NCBI RefSeq assembly: GCF_004342025.1
Contig: NZ_SLWN01000023.1
Span: 1-64,000 of the forward strand
Reading direction: 5' to 3'
From: Kribbella steppae
GTDB lineage: Bacteria > Actinomycetota > Actinomycetes > Propionibacteriales > Kribbellaceae
Length of the DNA stretch: 64,000 nt
Made by a program: the position numbers and the translations under genes. Shown here in pieces: positions 1-7,063 of this stretch. The stretch's first letter is position 1. Each line of letters begins with the position of its first letter. Below the pieces are notes generated by a model. It was not told where the DNA came from and searched no databases. It was given only the letters and a program-made list of their open reading frames with translations.

Positions 1-46
1 CCAACGCATCACCGTGACGCTCGGAATCCTCCAAAAACGACATGGC

Positions 47-79
47 CGTCGCAACTCCTCAAATCGAGGTGTTGCGACG
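47..79. terminator. Long hairpin, possible terminator
   Basis: A 9-bp perfect inverted repeat (CGTCGCAAC at 47-55, GTTGCGACG at 71-79) continues inward, after one T-T mismatch, into CCTC/GAGG around a 5-nt loop. There is no T-tract on either side. It lies in the 149-bp gene-free left edge and could end a gene outside the window or the minus-strand formyltransferase-like gene. Confidence 0.4.
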
Positions 80-100
80 ACCACGTGAACCCGCCCGGAC

Positions 101-130
101 CGGGGCCCTTTCGCATGCATACGGGCCCCG
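101..130. terminator. Perfect 8-bp hairpin downstream of formyltransferase-like pseudogene
   Basis: CGGGGCCC at 101-108 pairs with GGGCCCCG at 123-130 around a 14-nt loop. It sits about 20 bp beyond the stop of the minus-strand gene ending at 150, where a GC-rich actinobacterial terminator would be expected. No T-run follows it. Confidence 0.45.
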
Positions 131-149
131 CCTTGGTGACGGGGTGGAG

Positions 150-1001
150 TTAAGGGGAGTGCCGGGTCAGGCGGAGGGGGAGGTCGCCGGTCTGCACGGT
201 CCAACCGTCCTCGTGTTCTTCCAGCACGCTGCCCGGCGCCGCGGTCGTTTCCGTCGGTACGACGTCCGTCCGGCTGATCACGTACGTCGTACCGCCCAGC
301 TGCACCCTGGCTCCGGGCGACGTCACGTTCAGCGCCGCGGCCTTCCGCCGTACCACTGAGGACGGTTCGGTGAGGTCGAGCACGTACTCCGCCTCGGTGA
401 AGAACGGTGCCTCGGTCGCCTCGGCCGGGTCTTGTGCCTCGCCGGGGTCGCCGGCGAGGAGACGGGGGACGGCCTCGTCGAGGCATTCGGTGAGCAGGGC
501 GCGCCAGGTGTGCATGATGCCCGTGCCGTTGAGATCGTCCGGCAGCGGCGCGATCCGTTGCGCGAGGAGCGCACCGGTGTCGAACTCGGCGGCGGTCCGG
601 TGCACGCTCGCGCCGACCCGCTCGTCACCCTCGTAGATCAGCCGTTGGGGCGTCGGCCCGCGCCCGGCCGGCAACGGGGACGGGTGACAGTTGATCGCGC
701 CGTACTTCGGCATCTCGAGGATCTCCGCCGGGATCAGTCGTGGGAACGCCGCCGAGATGATCACGTCCGGTCGCAGCGTCTCGATCACCGGGGCCGCGAC
801 GGTCCGCAACTTGCTGGTGATCAGTGCAGTGGTTCGCTCCGGCAGATCCAGAACCATCGGCCGGACCGACTAGCCGTACCGAGTGGAGTGCGGCAGCGTC
901 ACCACCAGCACGATCTCGTGCCCGTTCCGCTCCGCAAAGTCATGAACCAGCTGGTAGCCAGCCGGATAGGCATTCAACGAAACAATCCGCAACGGCTCCA
1001 C
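150..1001 (-). pseudogene. Formyltransferase-family gene interrupted by in-frame TAG
   Basis: Read from a GTG at 1001 with an AGAGGGG-type ribosome site 7 nt upstream, the frame encodes about 43 residues of a plausible N-terminus (EPLRIVSLNAYPAGYQLVHD...), meets TAG at 872-870, and then continues in the same frame for a further 238 residues. The distal part keeps the catalytic elements of the 10-formyltetrahydrofolate transferase fold: an N-x-H motif (INCHPSPLP, like Asn106/His108 of GART and Fmt) and a distal Asp in EFDTG. TAG is one transition from CAG (Gln). It is not the housekeeping fmt by sequence and may act on a metabolite amine. An ATG at 857 could restart translation but would lose the first strand and helix of the Rossmann-like fold. 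A true nonsense mutation, readthrough or a base-call error are all possible. Confidence 0.65.
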
Positions 1002-1144
1002 ACCCACGCCCCTCTCACACCCTCCAACCCGCTCTCCGCCACCCCACCGTACGAGCCACCCCGGTCACTCCACCCCACCCACGGCACCAAGTCGTCTCGG
1101 CTCCCTTACCCACCACGCGATCCTGCGAGTGCGTGTGGTCGGAG

Positions 1145-2197
1145 CTAGTGGGGGTGGTGCTGGGTTACCAGGTCGGGGGTCAGGTCGGTGGTGCGAGGGC
1201 AGCCGACGAGGCGGAGGCAGTGGTCGAGCTCGGTGCCCAGGTCGGTGAGCAGGCGGGTGACTCCGGCGGAGCCGTCGACGGTGAGGGCCCAGAGGGCTGG
1301 GCGGCCGACGAAGACGGCTCGGGCGCCTAGGGCCAGGGCGGCCAGGATGTGTTCGCCGCGGCGGATGCCGCCGTCGACGTAGATCTCGGTACTCGTGCCC
1401 GCGAGCGCCTCCGCGACCTCCGGCAGCGCCTGTGCGGTCGGGATGGACGCGTCGAGTTGGCGGCCGCCATGGTTAGACACGATCACGCCGGCGGCGCCCG
1501 CGTCCGCGCAGCGTTTTGCGTCGTCGCCGCGCAGCACACCCTTCACCACCACCGGCAGCCCGGTGCGCTCGGCGAGCCAGCCGATCACGTCCGGACTCAG
1601 GTCATCCGCCTTTGCCAAGTCCTCGTCGGTCCAATCACCGTCGGGCAGATTCGCCAGGAACTGGCTGGGTTGGACGAGATCCCACACGGTCTCCCCGGTG
1701 TCCTCCTTGCGGCCGACCACTGGTGTATCGACGGTCAGGACGACAGCCCGCGCGCCGCCCTCGACGGCCGCGTCCAGCATGCGCTCGGTGATCTCGCGAT
1801 TCCGCACGACGTAGATCTGCAACCACCACGGCACACCGCTCGCCCCGACGTCGGCGAACGTCGTACCGGCGTTGCTGGACAGGCCGATCAGCGAGTTCGC
1901 CGCGGCCACACCGGTCGCCATCGCGAGCTCGCCGTCCGGATCCGCCATCCGGTGCAGGGTCGACGGCGCCACCAGCACCGGTACGTCGACCGGCGTACCG
2001 AGCACCGTCGTACCCAACTCGACCGTGGACACGTCGTTCAGCACACGCGGCCGGAAGCGGTACGAGGACCAGGCCGCGACGGCCTCGCCCACACTGACCC
2101 CGCCGGCCGCGCCCTGCCGGTAATACCGGTGCACGGCTTCGGGCAGCTTCTCGGCGGCTGCGGCTTCAAGTGTGTCGATCCATCGCATGCGGCCCAT
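1145..2197 (-). CDS. FMN-dependent alpha-hydroxy-acid oxidase/dehydrogenase
   Basis: The 350-residue protein is the usual length for the lactate oxidase/glycolate oxidase/lactate 2-monooxygenase family, which oxidise (S)-2-hydroxy acids to 2-keto acids on an FMN in a TIM barrel. The family signature SNHGGRQLD is at residues 241-249 and supplies the catalytic His243 and substrate-binding Arg246. Lys219 lies in VVVKG, and DGGIRRG near 275 is the phosphate-binding segment. The substrate cannot be read from the sequence. It is divergent from the poly-Cys leader/PheS-like unit, and the intergenic space holds five evenly phased repeats (2228-2279). The start could also be the ATG three codons later. 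Confidence 0.85.
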   Translation of the reverse strand: MGRMRWIDTLEAAAAEKLPEAVHRYYRQGAAGGVSVGEAVAAWSSYRFRPRVLNDVSTVELGTTVLGTPVDVPVLVAPSTLHRMADPDGELAMATGVAAANSLIGLSSNAGTTFADVGASGVPWWLQIYVVRNREITERMLDAAVEGGARAVVLTVDTPVVGRKEDTGETVWDLVQPSQFLANLPDGDWTDEDLAKADDLSPDVIGWLAERTGLPVVVKGVLRGDDAKRCADAGAAGVIVSNHGGRQLDASIPTAQALPEVAEALAGTSTEIYVDGGIRRGEHILAALALGARAVFVGRPALWALTVDGSAGVTRLLTDLGTELDHCLRLVGCPRTTDLTPDLVTQHHPH

Positions 2198-2227
2198 CGT
2201 TGCACCCGATTCGGCGCTCGGGACAAG

Positions 2228-2292
2228 GAATTCCGGAGGAATGCCGGAAGAATGCCGACCGAGTGCCGAGGAAATTCCGTCGGGCAGTGCCG
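2228..2292. repeat. Helically phased 8-bp repeats (11-bp period)
   Basis: Five 8-mers of consensus GAATGCCG start exactly 11 bp apart at 2228, 2239, 2250, 2261 and 2272 (GAATTCCG, GAATGCCG, GAATGCCG, GAGTGCCG, AAATTCCG). A sixth, CAGTGCCG, is at 2285. They fill the divergent region between the FMN oxidase start (2197) and the leader-peptide promoter. The one-turn spacing on one DNA face is what a cooperatively binding regulator would use. No known operator was recognised. Confidence 0.6.
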
Positions 2293-2303
2293 GACGTGGC
2301 AGG

Positions 2304-2309
2304 TAGAGT
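2304..2309 (+). promoter_or_regulatory. -10 element of a probable leaderless promoter
   Basis: TAGAGT ends 7 nt before the ATG at 2317, so transcription would begin at or next to the A of the start codon, the geometry of actinobacterial leaderless genes. No clear -35 is visible; the last phased repeat occupies that position. Confidence 0.5.
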
Positions 2310-2316
2310 GGATGGC

Positions 2317-2400
2317 ATGACGCAGTACGGGCGGCGATTTCTGCGCCCCGGCCGGCACGACGGTGCCGACGGGGTGAGCTGCTGCTGCGCTCTCTCCTGA
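2317..2400 (+). CDS. Poly-cysteine leader peptide (putative Cys-responsive uORF)
   Basis: A 27-codon ORF ends Val-Ser-Cys-Cys-Cys-Ala-Leu-Ser-stop, with three consecutive TGC codons at 2380-2388. It has no Shine-Dalgarno site but an appropriately placed -10, so it looks leaderless. Leaderless uORFs with adjacent Cys codons are an established class in mycobacteria, where ribosome progress through the Cys codons reports cysteine supply and controls the downstream gene. Here the uORF stop is followed directly by an inverted repeat and 60 bp later by the start of the PheS-like gene. The function is inferred by analogy. Confidence 0.6.
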   Translation: MTQYGRRFLRPGRHDGADGVSCCCALS

Positions 2401-2446
2401 GGTGACCGTGGCCGACCGGGGTGGACCCCCGTCGAGACCGTCACCT
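2400..2446 (+). promoter_or_regulatory. Stem-loop between poly-Cys uORF and PheS-like gene
   Basis: AGGTGAC (2400-2406, overlapping the uORF stop) can pair with GTCACCT (2440-2446). An inner GC stem (CGGGGT/ACCCC) lies between them. The 3' arm ends one base before the GGAG ribosome site (2448-2451) of the gene starting at 2460, so folding could hide the site. A ribosome stalled on the Cys codons just upstream would cover the 5' arm. This is the expected layout of a translational attenuator. Confidence 0.5.
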
Positions 2447-2459
2447 TGGAGCGAAACCC

Positions 2460-3578
2460 ATGTCTGTCCTCACCCGTGTTGAACTGCACGACGCCCTGTC
2501 CTTGCGCGACCTCACCGATCCGGCCCAGGGACCTCATGCCATCCAGCTGATCGTCGACTCCATCCGTACGGCGCTGGGCCATACCTGGCCGTACACCGAG
2601 ATCTGGACCAGGCGCGACCATCCCGTGGTCACACTCGCCGACAACTACGACAACCTCGGGTACGCCGGTGACGCGGTGACCCGGGAGGCCCGCTACACCC
2701 GCTACGCGTCAGAAGGCGAAGTACTGCGCAGTCACACGTCCGCGATGATCCCACCGGCATTGCGTGAGCTGGCCGGCTCCTCGGCGTCCGACGTACTGAT
2801 GATCTGTGCAGGCATCTGCTACCGCCGTGACTCCGTCGACTGGCAGCACACCGGTACGCCGCATCAGCTCGACCTGTGGCGTATCAGCCGCAACGTCACA
2901 CTCGGAGAGCCCGAGCTGGAAGACATGATCGCCCGGCTCGTCGACACCGTGCTGCCGGGCCAGACGTACCGGACCGTGCCCGCAGTCCACCCCTACACGA
3001 TCCACGGCCGCCAGATCGACGTACTACTCGATGACCAGTGGATCGAGATCGGTGAGTGCGGTGTTGCGGCGCCACACGTCCTCCAACGAGCCGGTCTGGA
3101 CGCCAGCTGGACCGGTCTGGCCATGGGACCGGGGCTGGACCGCCTCCTCATGCTGCGCAAGGGCATCCGCGATATCCGCTTGCTCAGATCAACCGATCCC
3201 CGGGTAGCGGATCAGATGCTCGACCTGGCGCCGTACAAGCCCGTCTCCTCCATGCCACCGGTCCGCCGCGACCTCTCCGTCGTCGTTGACGCGTCCGCCG
3301 ACGTGTCACCCGAGGTGCTCGGCGACAAGGTCCGCAACGCACTCGGCGCCGACGCTGACGCCGCGGAGTCCCTTGAGGTCCTCGGCGAGACGCCGTACGA
3401 CGACCTGCCGCCGGCTGCTCGTGAACGCCTCCAACTGACCCCAGGTCAGCGGAACGTACTGGTCAGACTGGTCCTCAGACCGGTGGACCGAACCCTCACC
3501 GACGCAGAGGCGAACGCTCTACGCGACAAGGTCTACCGAGCCCTCCACGAAGGCCCGATGCTAGAGCTGATCGGATAG
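2460..3578 (+). CDS. PheS-like class II aminoacyl-tRNA synthetase paralogue with FDX-ACB domain
   Basis: The 372-residue protein has the alpha-subunit catalytic core of phenylalanyl-tRNA synthetase followed by a ferredoxin-fold anticodon-binding domain (about 262-372), the layout of monomeric mitochondrial PheRS rather than the bacterial alpha2beta2 enzyme. Class II motif 2 is seen at 121-130 (YRRDSVDWQH), the amino-group-binding HQLE of PheRS is HQLD at 135-138, and motif 3 is at 219-228. In bacterial PheS the motif-3 segment reads GFAFG, and its two Phe residues stack on substrate phenylalanine. Here they are Leu220 and Met222 (GLAMG), so phenylalanine is unlikely to be the substrate. The ATG at 2460 has GGAG 8 nt upstream. 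The poly-Cys leader suggests a link to cysteine or sulfur. Its stop overlaps the convergent dehydratase-like gene by 18 bp. Confidence 0.8.
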   Translation: MSVLTRVELHDALSLRDLTDPAQGPHAIQLIVDSIRTALGHTWPYTEIWTRRDHPVVTLADNYDNLGYAGDAVTREARYTRYASEGEVLRSHTSAMIPPALRELAGSSASDVLMICAGICYRRDSVDWQHTGTPHQLDLWRISRNVTLGEPELEDMIARLVDTVLPGQTYRTVPAVHPYTIHGRQIDVLLDDQWIEIGECGVAAPHVLQRAGLDASWTGLAMGPGLDRLLMLRKGIRDIRLLRSTDPRVADQMLDLAPYKPVSSMPPVRRDLSVVVDASADVSPEVLGDKVRNALGADADAAESLEVLGETPYDDLPPAARERLQLTPGQRNVLVRLVLRPVDRTLTDAEANALRDKVYRALHEGPMLELIG

Positions 3579-4760
3579 CCGGGAGGTGGCGAGGTCGTCC
3601 GGCACCAGGTTGTCGCGGAGGCGGACTCCGTGGCCTGGAGTGGTGGGGAGGACGACCTCGCCCGGGACCAGCTCTGGGAGGCCTTCGACCAGGTCGGCGT
3701 ACCAGGTCCGGATGAACGAGCGGGCGGTCTCCTGGATGAGGCCGTTGGGTTGGCTGCAGACCACGTGGGTGGCGACGGCCAGGGAGACCGGGCCGGTGCA
3801 GTCGTGCGGGGCGATCGGGACTGAGTAGGTGTCGGCCAGGGAGGCGATCTTGGCGGCTTCGGTGATGCCACCGGTCCAGCCGATGTCCAGGGTGGCGACG
3901 TCGACCGCGCCGCGTTGGAAGAGCGGAAGGAAGCCGCGGCGACCGATACAGGTCTCGCCGGTGGCGATCGGTACGTCGATCTCCGCGCGCAGGAAGCCGA
4001 GTGCGTCGGCGGCGTCGGGGCGGAGTGGGTCCTCGATCCAGTACGGGCGGAACTCCGTCAGCGCCCGGGCGATCTTGGCGGCCGCGGTCCGGGTCCACAG
4101 ACCGTGCAACTCGATCATCAGGTCCATCTCGAACCCGACCTCGGCGCGGATCGCCGCGACGATGTCCAGGCCGGCGGCGAGCGCCCGGGGCGAGATGTCG
4201 GTCCCGTTGCTCTCCTCGGCGGCCTGGTCGAACGGCCAGATCTTCATTCCGCGCGTGCCCTCGTCCCACAGTTCGCGGGCGAGCCGGGCGGGGTGGTGCA
4301 GGAAGGCGTACAGGTCCTCGTACTCGCCACCATCGGCGGGCAGGCCCCAGTTCGAGGAGTTCTGCCGGGTCGTGGTGCTGACGTAGCGCCCACCCGCGCA
4401 GGTGTTGTAGGTCCGGATGCGATCCCGGACCGGTCCACCCAGCAGCCGCGCCAACGGCAGGCCGGTGGCCTTGCCGATCAGGTCCCACAAGGCGATGTCG
4501 ATTGCGCCGTTGCCGCGGAGTTCGGCGCCACCGCCCTGAAAACCGACGTACGGCGTGAGCAGTGTCGCCACCCGTTGTGGTGCGGGATCCTCCAAGCCGA
4601 GCAGGAGAGGTGCGACCGTCTCGTGGATGTGAGTTTCCACGGCGGGTGCGCCGAAGAAGGACTCACCGAGACCGGTCAGCCCGGTGTCGGTGTGCAGCCG
4701 GACGAAGCACAGGTTCGACTGGATCCGCGGGCGAACTGTCTCGACCGCGGTGATCCTCAC
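3561..4760 (-). CDS. Enolase-superfamily (mandelate racemase/MLE) sugar-acid dehydratase-like protein
   Basis: The 399-residue protein has the two-domain enolase-superfamily layout: a capping domain to about residue 120, then the barrel. Visible active-site elements are Lys173 (MKIWPFD), acidic metal-ligand candidates at Asp213/Glu217, Glu243 (WIEDP) and Glu269 (ATGE), and the His319-Asp320 pair (IAPHD). Members of this group abstract the alpha proton of aldonate-type acids, commonly D-galactonate, gluconate or similar, giving 2-keto-3-deoxy acids. The GTG start overlaps the aldolase stop by 3 nt (GTGA), indicating translational coupling at the end of a four-gene minus-strand operon. A product feeding the KDG kinase/KDPG aldolase of the same locus is likely; the exact substrate is unknown. 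Confidence 0.8.
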   Translation of the reverse strand: MRITAVETVRPRIQSNLCFVRLHTDTGLTGLGESFFGAPAVETHIHETVAPLLLGLEDPAPQRVATLLTPYVGFQGGGAELRGNGAIDIALWDLIGKATGLPLARLLGGPVRDRIRTYNTCAGGRYVSTTTRQNSSNWGLPADGGEYEDLYAFLHHPARLARELWDEGTRGMKIWPFDQAAEESNGTDISPRALAAGLDIVAAIRAEVGFEMDLMIELHGLWTRTAAAKIARALTEFRPYWIEDPLRPDAADALGFLRAEIDVPIATGETCIGRRGFLPLFQRGAVDVATLDIGWTGGITEAAKIASLADTYSVPIAPHDCTGPVSLAVATHVVCSQPNGLIQETARSFIRTWYADLVEGLPELVPGEVVLPTTPGHGVRLRDNLVPDDLATSRLSDQL

Positions 4761-5395
4761 TGCAGGGCCTTGCAGAAGGTGGCCGCCTTGGCGGTGATGT
4801 CCTGCCAGTTCCCCGCCGCCACATCGGCCGGGGAGACGACGTCGGTGCCGGCGCTGACGGCGAGGGCGCCGGCGGCGAGGAAGTCGCGGGCGTTGCCGGC
4901 GTTGACGCCACCGGACGGGATCAGGGGTACGCCGGGGAACGGGCCGTTGAGGTCCTTGAAGTACTTCGGGCCGAGTTGGTGCGCCGGGAAGATCTTCACC
5001 GCGTCGGAGCCCAGGGCGAGGGCGGTCATGACCTCGGACGGGGTGAACGCGCCGAGTACGACGGGGATCCCGGCGGCGCGAGCGGCTTCGGCGATCGCGG
5101 CCGCCTCGGGACCTTGGCCCGGCGTGACGAGGAACTGTGCCCCCGCGTCGATCGCCTGCTTCGCGTGGGCACCGGTCTGCACGGTGCCGGCTCCCACCAC
5201 CGCGCCGGTCTCGGCAGCGGTGGATGCGGCGCGTTCGAGGTGCTTGGGGAGGTTGGGCGTGGTGTAGGTCAGCTCCACGACATGGATGCCGCCGGCAACC
5301 AAGGCCGCACACAGGTCGCGAGCGTCGGAGATCTCCGGCGCCCGGACCACGGTCAGGACGCGGTCGGTGCGGAGCAGATCCAGGGTGGTGCTCAT
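4757..5395 (-). CDS. eda: 2-keto-3-deoxy-6-phosphogluconate (KDPG) aldolase
   Basis: This 212-residue class I aldolase cleaves KDPG to pyruvate and glyceraldehyde 3-phosphate. The Schiff-base lysine is Lys134 in DAVKIFPA (usually LKFFPA), the catalytic Glu is Glu41 in VELTYTTPN, and the phosphate-loop region VVGAGTV follows at 67-72. An AGAGGA ribosome site precedes the ATG. It lies 11 bp after the deacylase and overlaps the dehydratase-like gene, so it belongs to the minus-strand operon that starts at 8374. With the divergent KDG kinase it completes conversion of KDG to central intermediates. Confidence 0.88.
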   Translation of the reverse strand: MSTTLDLLRTDRVLTVVRAPEISDARDLCAALVAGGIHVVELTYTTPNLPKHLERAASTAAETGAVVGAGTVQTGAHAKQAIDAGAQFLVTPGQGPEAAAIAEAARAAGIPVVLGAFTPSEVMTALALGSDAVKIFPAHQLGPKYFKDLNGPFPGVPLIPSGGVNAGNARDFLAAGALAVSAGTDVVSPADVAAGNWQDITAKAATFCKALQ

Positions 5396-5406
5396 CGGGA
5401 GTCCTC

Positions 5407-7062
5407 TCAGGATTCGGTACGACGGTCAGCGCCGCCAGGGACTGCATCGGTGCGACGGACGGCACCGCCAGGGACTGCATCGGTACGACGGACGGCGCGG
5501 CCGGGGAGAGTGTCGGTACGGTGGCCTTCGTCGATCACCGGTTCGCCGTTGACGAAGACGTAGGGGATGCCCTCGGCCTGTTGCCGCGGCTCGTCGAACG
5601 TCGCAGTGTCGCGCACGCCGGCCGGGTCGAACAGGACGAGGTCGGCGTAGTACCCCTTTCGGATCAGCCCGCGATCCGTCAGCCGCAGTCGCCGGGCCGG
5701 GCGGCCGGTGAGGTGATGGATGCAGTCGGCGAGTTCGAGTACGCCGAGCTCACGGACGTACTGGCCGAGATAGCGCGGGAACGTCCCCCACGAGCGCGGA
5801 TGCGGTTTCGCCCCGACCAGGATCGCGTCCGAGCCGCCGGTGTGGCTCGAGTGCCGCATGATCGTCCGGACGTTCTCCTCGTGCCCGACGTGCTGCAGGA
5901 TCGACGTCGCCAGGTTGTCGCGGATCAGCAGGTCGAAGAACACGTTGGCCGGAGCCGCGCCGGTCTCACCGGCGATCGCGGCCACCGTCCTGCCCACAGC
6001 ACTGTTGAGCTGCGCGTTCTTCACGCCGCCGATCTCGATGGTGTTCCAGTCCGTCACGCAACCGTGGCAGCCGTCCGAGCCGACGTACTCCATCTCGTGA
6101 GCGATGCGCTCACGTGACGCGGGGTCCTGGAGTCGCTCCAGTTGCGCGTCCGGCCCACCCTCGGCCGTCCAGCTCGGCAGGATCGCCGCCAGTGTCGTTG
6201 CCCCAGGCAAATACGGATACGTGTCGGTGGTGACGTCGACCCCGTTCGCAACGGCCTTGTCGATCATCGCCACCAGGTCGGTGCCGCGGCCGCGGTTCGG
6301 CTCGAAGTTCATCACCGCGTGGGTGAGGTGCAGGGCGCAGCCGGATCGACGGGCGACCTCGACCATCTCGCCGTACGCGTCCAAGGCGCCTTCGCCGTAC
6401 GACCGTTGGTGAGGGCTGTAGTAACCGCCGTAGGAGGCCAGCACCGTGCACAACTCGACCAGTTCGTCGGTGGTCGCGAACATGCCGGGGGTGTAGGTGA
6501 GGCCACTGCTCATGCCGACGGCGCCCTGCTGCAGGCCGTCGGCGAGCAGCCGTTTCATCTCATCCAGTTCGGCGCGGGTGGCCGGGCGGTTCTCGGTGCC
6601 GACGACCATCATCCGCAGTGTGCCCTGCGGGACCAGGTACGCCGCGTTGCACGCGATGCCCTGGTCAAGTCGGTCGAGGTACCCGCCGACCGTGGACCAG
6701 GAGAAGTCGAAGTCGTCCGGTTCGCCGTTCCAGCCCGCGATCTGGCGCCGGACCACGGATCGGGTCGGGTCGTCGATCGGTGCGAACGACAGGCCGTCCT
6801 GGCCGAGCACCTCCAGGGTGACGCCCTGGCTGACCTTGGCCGCGTGGTCCGGATTCGCCAGGATCTGCAGGTCGGAATGCGCGTGCATGTCGATGAAGCC
6901 GGGCGACAGCGCCAGGCCATCGGCATCGATCGTACGGCGGCCGGCCGGCAGGTTGTTGCCGATAGCCACAATGCGCGCACCGTCGACGGCCACGTCGGCG
7001 AGAACGCCGGGAGCGCCGGAGCCGTCCAGTACGGTCGCGCCCTTGATCAGCAGGTCGGCCAT
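5407..7062 (-). CDS. N-acyl-D-amino-acid deacylase (amidohydrolase family)
   Basis: The 551-residue protein begins with the small beta-sandwich of amidohydrolases and has the metal motif His60-x-His62-x-Asp64 (DMHAHSD). GVTLEVLGQDG follows where D-aminoacylase has its Cys-containing GNCG, placing this in the QDG subclass. The catalytic-Asp segment GGSDAILVG and HPRSWGTFPR are present in the C-terminal half. The family hydrolyses the N-acyl group of D-configured amino acids. Next to a PLP deaminase, KDG kinase and KDPG aldolase, an N-acetyl aldosaminic acid such as N-acetylglucosaminate is an attractive substrate (inference). The last ~35 residues are an unusual tail of three 11-residue repeats. 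It starts 1 nt after the deaminase stop. Confidence 0.82.
   Translation of the reverse strand: MADLLIKGATVLDGSGAPGVLADVAVDGARIVAIGNNLPAGRRTIDADGLALSPGFIDMHAHSDLQILANPDHAAKVSQGVTLEVLGQDGLSFAPIDDPTRSVVRRQIAGWNGEPDDFDFSWSTVGGYLDRLDQGIACNAAYLVPQGTLRMMVVGTENRPATRAELDEMKRLLADGLQQGAVGMSSGLTYTPGMFATTDELVELCTVLASYGGYYSPHQRSYGEGALDAYGEMVEVARRSGCALHLTHAVMNFEPNRGRGTDLVAMIDKAVANGVDVTTDTYPYLPGATTLAAILPSWTAEGGPDAQLERLQDPASRERIAHEMEYVGSDGCHGCVTDWNTIEIGGVKNAQLNSAVGRTVAAIAGETGAAPANVFFDLLIRDNLATSILQHVGHEENVRTIMRHSSHTGGSDAILVGAKPHPRSWGTFPRYLGQYVRELGVLELADCIHHLTGRPARRLRLTDRGLIRKGYYADLVLFDPAGVRDTATFDEPRQQAEGIPYVFVNGEPVIDEGHRTDTLPGRAVRRTDAVPGGAVRRTDAVPGGADRRTES
5414..5512. repeat. Three 33-bp tandem repeats in the deacylase C-terminus
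   Basis: Units at 5414-5446, 5447-5479 and 5480-5512 each begin TCGGTRCGACGG and are nearly identical for the first two, with a partial fourth. The period is a multiple of three, so it adds 11-residue blocks of the type RRTDAVPGGAV to the protein end without shifting frame. It is probably a slippage-generated extension outside the enzyme fold. Confidence 0.8.
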
Positions 7063-7063
7063 G

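Noticed and set aside
2421..2459. Upstream GTG start for the PheS-like gene
   Set aside because: It would translate the attenuator stem and the ribosome site; the ATG at 2460 has GGAG at the right distance and begins just before the conserved core.
3561..5480. A single 639-residue fusion of aldolase region and enolase-superfamily protein
   Set aside because: The upstream part is an out-of-frame shadow of the aldolase gene and repeat tail; the real gene starts at GTG 4760 overlapping the aldolase stop.
5414..5512. Short CRISPR-like array
   Set aside because: The units are contiguous with no spacers, lie inside a coding frame and have a 33-bp period divisible by three.
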